DNA of 28,317 bases. Source: Polysphondylium violaceum. Lineage: Eukaryota; Evosea; Eumycetozoa; Dictyosteliales; Dictyosteliaceae. The notes beneath the pieces were generated by a model. That model was not told where the DNA came from, searched no databases, and saw only the letters and a list, made by a program, of their open reading frames with translations. Each line of letters starts with the position of its first letter. Position 1 is the first letter of the stretch. Location of the stretch: positions 1-28,317 of the forward strand of contig AJWJ01000293.1 of assembly GCA_000277445.1 (NCBI GenBank). The letters are read 5' to 3'. A program made the translations under genes and the position numbers. Below, piece after piece: positions 20,041 through 28,317 of this stretch.

Positions 20041-21210
20041 GATCTACTAAATCAAGATTAAATATAATTACAGTCATAACAAAACTAGTTTATTCTTTTC
20101 TTTTGGAAATTGTCACATTAGGGTATTTCACATCACCTTCTTTAAGTCTTTGATGGTTGCGACAATGAGATCAAGCACAAAATTATAAGAATATACTTAA
20201 ACGAGTAATTATAATAGTTGATAAAAGAAAGAGTGGAAGAGTATTTTTATCAATTTATGGAGTAGTAAAGATTCTTTTGATTGAATTATAGATGATGCAA
20301 GAGATTCTGATCATAAATATTTTCCAATATCACCTTTAGTTTTTTTTGGCATTTCTCTATTTTCGATTTATTTGATAACAAAAAAGAAAAAGCATGATAA
20401 TAAATGACCAAAGGAATTCAATTCAAGATTTGAAAAAAAAATTTATTCAGTAAAGAGGGGGAAATATTTACCAACTCACCATATCGACACCTATGGTGAA
20501 AATCAACTTTAAAATAAAACACTTCCAACGAAAATTGAAAAGCCTAGAAAAATAAATAAAGTATACTGGGGCTTTCTCCAAAAAACACAACAAATCCATA
20601 GATTTCATAAATCTTTTTGGGACAACAAAACTTTTCACAAAATTCACAAAAAAAATAAAAATAAATTAAAAATGAAAATTTTTCATATCCTAACTTTATT
20701 TCTGGTAAATTTTGTGTATTGTGTCTTTATTTTCTCAGATAATAGTTAAATTGAGTTGTTCATTTATTTATACATAATTGTTAATCATTGTTTGTTTATG
20801 AGTGTGGGTGTTTGAGTACATAGATAATTATATCGAATCCCTACTCTCCTATCAGTAAGTATAGCAACAAAGATCGTTTAATGTCACAATATCCTCAATC
20901 ACGTGATATCAAAATGTGGTAAAAAAAACATGCCCATTTATTTGATAAAATCTTCAAACCACCCCTCATAAAACATATCTAGATAAAAAAGAAAAAAAAA
21001 ACAAAACAAAAACACCAATATTCTACTTTGTGATATCATAAGAATCATTATTTGATTTCATTTATTTGAGTACTCTTTTTTGTATGTGTATCATAAGTAA
21101 TAATAGGAATACAGTATTGCATTGGTCACTTTTGTTTTTTTCCAATTTAGTCACATTTCCTAACAAATCATAACAAGAAAAAAAAAAAAAAAAGGATATT
21201 GTTGTTGTGA

Positions 21211-21308
21211 GTGTGTGGGTGTGTGACATAGATAAATAGTCGTGTGTGTGTGTGTGTGCTTTAATCTATTATTATTTGTACAAGGTGTGTGTTGGTGTGT
21301 GTGTGTGT
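21211..21308. promoter_or_regulatory. GT-rich stretches upstream of the SR-rich gene
   Basis: GTGTGTGGGTGTGTG (21211-21225), a GT dinucleotide run (21242-21258) and GGTGTGTGTTGGTGTG with a GT tail (21284-21308). These resemble GBF-type G-boxes of developmental dictyostelid promoters, but plain GT microsatellites are an equal explanation. Confidence 0.35.
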
Positions 21309-21702
21309 CAAATTTATTATTGTGTTTTGGTTTTTATTTGTGATGTATAATACATGACAATTTCAATTCAATAATCATTTAATCAATTTAATAATTTTAA
21401 TACCTCTGTATTCCAATCACTCTTTCTCACACTCTTCTTAAACATCGTGAGCGATATAAAACTTTTTTTTTTCCCTTTATTTTTTTTTAATTTTTATCAC
21501 AAAACCTAATTTTCAATTCAATTTTCATTTTTTTTTTTTTTCTTAAAATATTAAGATATCTAGACTTGATTGTAATCGATAGCAACAAAAAGAGAGAATA
21601 CTCTAAGTTACCCACTCAGACTACAGACTCCCACTCTACATTCATATTCTAGGGCACTGTTTGTTAATAATTCAATTCTTCTCAACAGCACCAGCAGCAA
21701 TA

Positions 21703-21739
21703 ACCAACAACAAAAACAACAACAACAACAACAACAACA
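21703..21739. repeat. CAA-rich trinucleotide repeat
   Basis: Imperfect then perfect CAA/AAC units in the probable leader of the SR-rich gene; no open coding frame with a start joins it. Confidence 0.85.
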
Positions 21740-21970
21740 GTGTGTGGTGTATAGTTAGTATACATATTATTATTTATTAGTAGTAAGCACCTTACACTCT
21801 ACAGTTACGATAATTTTCTGTGTGTGGTTGTGCGTGTGTGTTTGGATCCTGTGTGTGTGTTGTTTTTTCAGTCATAAATTGATTTTTTTCTCATTATTTT
21901 TTTTTTTTATTTAAAAAAAAACTAAAGCAGCAGACATCGCATCGTCCGTCGTACGACTATCAGGTGACAG

Positions 21971-21994
21971 AGAGAAAGAAAGAAAGAAAGAAAG
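21971..21994. repeat. (GAAA)n repeat
   Basis: Five tandem GAAA units about 45 bp upstream of the SR-rich gene's ATG. Confidence 0.85.
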
Positions 21995-22037
21995 TAAGAA
22001 GAGACTATACACGAACAGGATATCATCTTTCTATATC

Positions 22038-24061
22038 ATGATACTATCACCCTCACTATCATCATCATCTTCATCATCATCTACAACTACAACTACAGCA
22101 AAATATGAAAATATCTCGTCGTCTTCGGCTACCTCTTTGATAAAGTCGAGTCTAAACTTTCAGATTCCAAAAAAAAAGAAAAAGTATATATTATATCATA
22201 TCATATCCTCTATCAAATGATTATCTAAACCAACCAAATTTACTTTTTTATTTTTTTTCTGATACATAGTAAATTAGATATTAGCGGGAGTTTTAAACTA
22301 GACTCACCTCCATATAATGAAAGTAGCAATAATAATGCAAAGCCCAATACTCCTTCATTAAGATCTTCTACATCAAGTACAAACTCTTCTTTAAATTTTG
22401 GAGATAATAATAATAATAATAATAATAATAGTAGTAGTAGTAGTAGTAGTAATGAAAACTATTATAGTAATAGTAATAATAATTATGATAGTTTTAAAAC
22501 TTCATCATCATCTGTAAATAATAAATATAAACCAAACAATAACAATAATAAAAATAAAAGTCCTGGATCTAGTAGAGATAGTAGTCCAAGAGGTAGAAGT
22601 AGAAGTAGGAGTAGAAGTAGATCTAGTAGTAGCAGTAGAAGTAGAAGTTGGAGTCGAGATAATAGAGATAGTAAAAATTGGAGTAGAAGTAGAAGCTCTA
22701 GTCCAAGTAGATGTAAATGTAGAGTAAAGTGTAAAGGTAGTTGTAAGTTTAATAGTAACGGCAATGGCAATAGAAAGCTATACAACAATAGTAATGGTGG
22801 TAGAGGTCGAAGTAAAAGCTTAAGTAGATCTAGAAGTAGAAGTCGAAGTCCAACTAGTAGAAGTAGATCGCGTAGTGGTGGATATAGAAATAAAAGATAT
22901 AGATATAGAAATGGAAATAACAATAGTTCAAGAAAAAGAAGTCGATCAAGAAGTAGATCAAGATCAAGAAGAAGAATGAGAAGTTCTTCAAGAGGTCGTG
23001 ATAGAAAGTATTATAGAAATAATAATAATAACAATAAATATAATAAAAGTAGAAGTCCTAGTCCACATAAAAATAATAGTAATAGAAATAATAATAATAG
23101 TTTAAAAAATAGTAGTAACAATATAAATAATAGTCATACTACAAATAATAATAATAATAATAACAATATCAATAACAATAACAACAATGTTAAAATGGAT
23201 TTTGGTACTGATTCAGACACTAGACAAAGAACACCAACAAGTGATAATAGTACACCTGAAAATATTCAAAATGATTCACCTCCTTCTTCAAATAAAAAGG
23301 TATCATCCAAATCAAACATAGATACATCTTTATCCAAAGATTCAAAAACTATTACATATGATAAAAATAGTAGTAGTGGAAATAATAATAATAATAGCAA
23401 TCAAAATAATAGTAGTAATGGGAGTGCCAATAGTACTAGTAAAACAGCAGCAACAACATCATCTTCTTCATCATCATCATCAACCTCAACATCATCTTCA
23501 TCATCTTCATCATCTGACATAAAGAATAATAATAGTAGTAATAGCAATCATAGTATTAGTGACAATTCTATAACTGATATAAATATGGAAGATTCTTTAA
23601 ACTCAAGTATAACTACCAATACAAACACAGATCCAACTTCATCAGATTCAAGATCTTCTTTTAGTTCACCAAAATCTTTTGAAATGTCACCAAAACTATA
23701 TAAAATTAAAGAAGATGCCTCATTTATTGAAAGAGAATGGGAGATAATCGAAAAAGAACGTACCAATAGCAATGGTAGTACCTCTACTACAAAGATTAAT
23801 AGTAGCAATAACAATAATAATAAGAGTAACAATATTATTAAAAAATTACAAATTGTACAAAAAGAACCAATCAATATTTTAAATATGAAGAAATATAAAG
23901 CTCTTTTATGTGGAGATGGTTGGATGAATAAATCTGGTTCTTTTGAAGGTAATAATAGAGAGGCATGTAATAGTTGGTTTTATTCATCAAACTCCTCTCC
24001 TCCTGTAGATCCAAGACCAAATAGAAACTATATCAATGTTAGATACATATACGATGAATAG
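22038..24061 (+). CDS. SR-rich protein of unknown family
   Basis: Exons 22038-22183 and 22270-24061 give 645 residues; the intron runs GTATAT to CATAG and joins IPKKKKK to NKLDISGSFKLDSPPYNE. The N-terminus is Ser/Thr-rich with a basic PKKKKK stretch. A long RS/SR region (about 155-290) is typical of splicing-linked nuclear proteins. It is interrupted by a Cys-rich motif CKCRVKCKGSCKF (about 196-208). Asn, Ser and Thr homopolymers fill about 290-540. The last 110 residues are more complex (SFIEREWEIIEKE, NMKKYKALLCGDGWMNKSGSFEG, NYINVRYIYDE) and are probably the conserved domain, which I cannot name. No RRM motif is visible, so it is not a canonical SR splicing factor. A reverse frame of poly-Leu is a shadow. 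Confidence 0.8.
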
Positions 24062-24488
24062 AAATATAGAGATAGGATCCTAGATAGGGGGTGGGTAGTA
24101 ATCATACACACATATATATAAACCAACAACTTGAACTCTGCCCCGCCCCATCTATTTCCAGTCTTTTTGCTTTAAAAAATATGTATATTATTTTTTTTTT
24201 TTAAATTTTAATGTATTGTTGACCCCTACCACTGGTATTCAGAAAAGACCAGTGGCTTGGACCTTTTAATAATATAAATAGTACTCACCTATATAATCAA
24301 CAAAAAAAAGAAAAAAAAGAGTAGAAAAAGAAAAAAAAAAAAAAAAAAAGAATTACTTCAATATTTCTGGATACGTATCAGTCTTTCTCAATAAATATAT
24401 TTATTTCTCAGTTTTAATAAATTGGAGAAATAGATCAATTTTATAAATATAAATGTAGTACTTTTTTGTTTAAATTTATTAGATTATG
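24062..24488. other. Convergent 3' spacer with a perfect hairpin
   Basis: Between the SR-rich gene and the first MFS gene, both ending here. Contains A runs (24333-24349) and a perfect 8-bp inverted repeat CCACTGGT (24229-24236) / ACCAGTGG (24248-24255) with an 11-base loop, in a locally GC-rich patch. It could be a transcript 3'-end structure or a small RNA; nothing more is recognisable. Confidence 0.5.
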
Positions 24489-26133
24489 TTATAATTTTCC
24501 ACTTTGAGATTCATCTTTCTTTTTGAGGACATCGACAGATTCGGTTAAACTTGTACTAATTTTACCACATGCTAAATAAAATTGAGCCAATACAATAAAA
24601 AGAATGAATGGTGCAGACCAATTAATTGATAAACTAAATATAGAGCCAGAAACCATTGGCCCCAATGCTCTGAGGAGAGAATTTAATGATTGATAACTAC
24701 CTTGAGTGAGACCTTGGATCTTTGGATCGGATGCATTGGCAACCATACCTTGGAGAATGGACATGGCTTGCATCCATCCAATACCCATTATAATGACTAC
24801 AAATATAGAAAATACCCAAACTATAGCCTCACCTTGGATGAGATAACCAGTATAGATCACTGGATATAAAAGCATGGATGTACTCAATAAAATCATGCCC
24901 ATTAAGTATTGTTTTTTGAGACCAAGTGATTTTGATAATCTTTTAAAGAATAAAAGTTGGAAAGCGAAACCAACAAGACCAAAGACTGTAAACAAGATAC
25001 CAATTTTAAAAGAATTAAACCCTAGACCTTTTTCTGGTCTTTTCAAAGAGGCAAATAAAGTGATACCCAATAAAAGACCACCATTGGCAAAACTATTTAA
25101 TGAACCCATGACCATAAGATGTAGAACAGTTCTATTTTTTGTAATGAGTTTGAGACCTTCAAAGAAAGAGTATTCTTTTTGTTCAACATTAAGAGTTGGT
25201 TCAACAATTTCTTCAGTAATTGATTTTTTGGCGAGTTTTGGATGAGTTTCTGGATGGAAAACTAAAATTAATAAACCAGACAATAAAACAAATGAACCAC
25301 CAAATATACATGGTAAAAGATATGGATTGGTAGAGTTTCCTGCAATTTTTACAGAAAAACCACCAATGGCAGAACTTAGACATCTTGATAAAGCAAATAC
25401 ACTACCCATATAAGCAAAAACTACAGGTCTATTCTTTTTATCAACCATATCAGCAAGAGTTGCTTGACAAAGGGCCATTGTATTACTTAGAATACCTTCA
25501 AGAAATCTAAAAAAAAGAGCAAGATATACATTTGGTAGCAAAGGGAATAAAACTGTACCACAGCCAGTTGCCAATAAACTTAAAACTAAAAATGGTTTTC
25601 TACCATATTTATCTGATAAATGACTAAATATGTAGAATTAATAAAAGGAAACATGATTTACAAAAATTTTTTTTTTTTTTTCTAATTTACCCCAATGTAA
25701 AACCAGAAATAAATCTGGCCAAAGAGTAAATGCCAATTAAAACACCAGAAAAATAGCCAACATGACTTTCTTGAACTTTCCATCTTGAAACTAATATTTC
25801 ACTTAGAAATGGAGTGATGAGTGTTATTGCTAGAGCATCTGAAAACACTGCCATATATATCATAATAATTCTAGCCCATTGTCTTTTTGAAATTATGGGG
25901 ATTTTTTCTTCAACCAAAAAATCATCTTCTTTTTCAACTATTTTATTTTGGTTTTGATTATTTAAAAACATACTATCATCGGATCGGTGTAGTACAGTAA
26001 TTAATGAAGAGTTTGATGCCACATGGTCTATTATCTCATTTAGAGTTGGCGTTGAATTTAAAATTATCATGGATCCATTAGAATTACTATTTTCTCTTAT
26101 ACAATCTGATCCCTGGACTAATTGAGATTTCAT
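24489..26133 (-). CDS. MFS transporter, ZIF/TetA-like, tandem copy 1
   Basis: Twelve-span-type major facilitator transporter, by eye nearest to the zinc-induced-facilitator-like and TetA-like group; substrate unknown. Minus-strand exons 26133-25691 and 25623-24489 give 525 residues. The N-terminal cytosolic tail (about 80 residues) precedes SKRQWARIIMIYMAVFSDAL, the first membrane helix. MFS motif A is GHLSDKYGRKPF, with the intron (67 bp, GTAAAT to TTTAG) splitting its first Gly codon. RFLEGILSNTMALCQATLADM is the motif around helix 4. The gene is a tandem duplicate of its upstream neighbour, with the intron in the same place and long stretches of near-identical DNA in exon 2. The C-terminus ends SVDVLKKKDESQSGKL. 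Confidence 0.9.
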
Positions 26134-26514
26134 TTTTTAATATATATAAAAATATTAAAAAACCCTAAATGTTAAAATTCACAACTAGTTGGTTTGGAAT
26201 GAGTTTTTATCTGATTACATGAATTTATAAACACTTTTGATTTATTTTTTTTTTTTTTTGCTAAAAAGAAATCGAAAAAAAGTGTGGTGAAAAAATTTGG
26301 TGGGTGGAACTAGACTTTCAGATTTTTTGATTACTTGACAATTCTTGGGAAATAAGGTGTTTTATATTAGTTTAACTTATCAATATGCACAAAATAATTT
26401 ATTTGAATGAATGAATCAAGTTTTCAGTTTGATTAATTAATTAATATGTATTTACTCCTGTGTTTAGCAATCATAGGAGATTTTCAGTGTTTATTTAGTT
26501 TTAAAGTGATGGCT
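26134..26514. promoter_or_regulatory. Spacer between the tandem MFS genes
   Basis: Promoter of copy 1 and 3' flank of copy 2. Contains a T run (26247-26259) and a G-rich patch at about 26281-26310 (AGTGTGGTG, TTTGGTGGGTGG) that could be a regulatory box. No gene seen. Confidence 0.4.
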
Positions 26515-28228
26515 TTAAACTTTTTCTTGAGTAACCTCTTTCTTTTTGAGAACATCAACAGATTCTGGTAAATGATGACTAATTTTACCAACTGTTAGAT
26601 AAATAACTGCCAAAACAATAAAAAGAATGAATGGTGCAGACCAATTTGTGGATAAACTAAAGATGGCACCACTGACAACAGGACCAAAAGCTCTAAGGAG
26701 AGAATTTAATGATTGATAACTACCTTGAGTGAGACCTTGGATCTTTGGATCGGATGCATTGGCAACCATACCTTGGAGGATAGACATGGCTTGCATCCAT
26801 CCAATACCCATTATAATGACTACAAATATAGAGATTACCCAAACCATAGCTTCACCTTGGATGAGATAACCAGTATAGATCACTGGATATAAAAGCATAG
26901 AAGCACCAAGAAGAATCATACCCATTAGATATTGTTTTTTGAGACCAAGTGATTTTGATAATCTTTTAAAGAATAAAAGTTGGAAAGCGAAACCAACAAG
27001 ACCGAAAACTGTAAACAAAATACCAATTTTAAAGGAGTCAAAGCCCATACCTTTTTCTTCAATACTAAGAGAGGCAAATAAAACTATACCTAATAAAAGA
27101 CCACCATTGGCAAAACTATTTAATGAACCCATAACCATAAGATGTAGAACTGTTCTATTTTTTGTAATGAGTTTGAGACCTTCAAAGAAAGAGTATTCTT
27201 TTTGTTCAACATTAAGAGTTGGTTCAACAGTTTCTTCAGTAATTGATTTTTTGGCGAGTTTTGGATGAGTTTCTGGATGGAAAACTAAAATTAATAAACC
27301 AGACAATAAAACAATTGAGCCACCAATTATACATGGTAAGAGATATGGATTTTTAGCATCTTGGGCAATTTTTACAGAAAAACCACCAATGGCAGAACTT
27401 AGACATCTTGATAAAGCAAATACACTACCCATATAAGCAAAAACTACAGGTCTATTCTTTTTATCAACCATATCAGCAAGAGTTGCTTGACAAAGGGCCA
27501 TTGTATTACTTAGAATACCTTCAACAAATCTGATAATAATAGCAAGGTATACATTTGGAACCAATGGGAAAATAATTGTACCAATACCAGTGGCCAATAA
27601 ACTAAGGATTAAAAATGGTTTTCTACCATATTTATCTGATAAATGACTAGATTTTTTAAAAATATTAATATATTAGGTAAATAAAATAAAAGATATGTAA
27701 AACTTACCCTAAATTAAAACCAGAAATAAATCTGGCTAATGAATAAATACCAACTAAAATACCGGAATAATAACCAACATTATCTTCTTGAATATTCCAT
27801 TTTTCAATTAAAATCTCACTTAGAAATGGAGTTACAAGGGTGAGAGCAAGGGCATCAGAAAAAACTGCCATATAGATCATAATGATTCTAGCCCATTGGC
27901 TCTTTGAAATGGGTGGAGGTTTTGCATCGGCATCATTGGAAAGAAGATCATCTTTTTCAATGTGAATAGATTCAAGATCTTCTTCTTTAACACTTTGGTT
28001 ATCAGACTCTGTTGAATCATCAGAGATTTCACTGTAATCAGTATCGTCATTAGTGGTACTAATCAACGAGGACTTTGGGTTATCAACGACTTCATGGAGA
28101 GTTGGAGAATTCAAAATTATCATAGAAACACTTCCAGATCTTTGGTTCTGCGGGTGATGCGGGCCTTCGTCTTCTGGTTCAGATTCACATTCCAGGATTG
28201 GTGTATTACCATTATCATTTTTTCCCAT
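26515..28228 (-). CDS. MFS transporter, ZIF/TetA-like, tandem copy 2
   Basis: Paralogue of the neighbouring MFS gene. Minus-strand exons 28228-27708 and 27646-26515 give 550 residues; the intron is 61 bp (GTAAGT to TCTAG) and sits at the same motif A Gly codon. The N-terminal tail is longer (about 105 residues) and acidic (ECESEPEDEG, DDTDYSEISDDSTESDNQS). The helix 1 region is SKSQWARIIMIYMAVFSDAL. Exon 1 has diverged clearly from copy 1 (for example EKWNIQEDNVGYYSG against SRWKVQESHVGYFSG), whereas parts of exon 2 are identical at the base level. The diverged tails suggest different sorting or regulation. Substrate unknown. Confidence 0.9.
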
Positions 28229-28317
28229 CTAGATATAAAAAATAAAATTTAAAAAATTTGGTTTTTCCAATAAAAAATATATGTCAATATATATATATAT
28301 AATTAAGTTGTTAGTTT
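28229..28317. other. Partial upstream region of MFS copy 2
   Basis: AT-rich upstream flank, cut by the window edge. No further feature. Confidence 0.4.

Larger units (their letters stand above)
19453..22037. other. 2.6 kb gene-poor region
   Basis: Largest gap in the window. The left part (about 19620-20350) is less A/T-simple and contains a possible decayed coding island. The middle (20400-21000) is AT-rich with nothing recognised. The right part (about 20790-22037) is probably promoter and leader of the SR-rich gene, with GT-rich stretches, A/T runs, CAA repeats and a GAAA repeat. No tRNA B-box or other RNA gene seen. Confidence 0.45.

Noticed and set aside
21948-21957. Perfect 10-bp palindrome GTCGTACGAC
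   Set aside because: Too short to be informative and expected by chance in a window this long.
22483-22923. Poly-Leu reverse frame opposite the SR-rich gene
   Set aside because: Antisense of AGT/AGA serine-arginine codons; no independent evidence.
1-28317. tRNA genes, CRISPR arrays, DNA transposons or retroelements
   Set aside because: No B-box-like GGTTCGA, spaced direct repeats, terminal repeats or transposase or polymerase motifs seen by eye; a tRNAscan or repeat search would be decisive.

Overview
The window is nuclear DNA of a social amoeba (Dictyostelia). The evidence is very AT-rich intergenic DNA with long A and T runs, introns of about 60-130 bp with GTAAGT/GTATGT donors, proteins carrying Asn, Ser, Gln and Thr homopolymers, and an F-box/SH2/ankyrin protein of a type I know only from dictyostelids. 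The species cannot be fixed from the sequence alone. I see no bacterial, viral or transposon gene and no tRNA, rRNA or CRISPR array.

Layout from left to right: AP-2 sigma adaptin (+, 75-656); a HAD-type 5'-nucleotidase of the NT5DC1 kind (+, 1314-2907); Sac1 phosphoinositide phosphatase (+, 3471-5336); a USP22/Ubp8-type deubiquitinase (+, 5544-7523); mevalonate kinase (-, 7561-8832); F-box/SH2/ankyrin protein (+, 9680-11776); glycerophosphocholine acyltransferase (+, 12124-13867); a metallothionein-like 91-residue protein (-, 14142-14503) that is easy to miss because its first exon is only the start codon; a WDR26/Gid7 homologue (-, 14940-17015 or further); thioredoxin (+, 17897-18409); an unrecognised mitochondrial-type membrane protein (-, 18606-19452); a 2.6 kb gene-poor stretch with a possible decayed coding island; an SR-rich protein (+, 22038-24061); and two tandem MFS transporter genes (-, 24489-26133 and 26515-28228).

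The genes are independent housekeeping units, not an operon. Loose themes are membrane and lipid work (AP-2, Sac1, GPC acyltransferase, mevalonate kinase) and ubiquitin control (USP22-like, F-box protein, Gid7-like). All exon structures below were worked out by hand from splice motifs, frame and family similarity. In every spliced model the exon lengths sum to a whole number of codons.

The observations most worth following are the start-codon-only first exons (AP-2 sigma and the metallothionein-like gene, with a 7-base first coding exon in the acyltransferase gene), the cysteine-rich gene itself with a G-quadruplex-capable repeat just beyond its stop, the patchwork identity of the two MFS genes (gene conversion), and the WDR26-like gene whose coding frame runs 89 codons upstream of any ATG.
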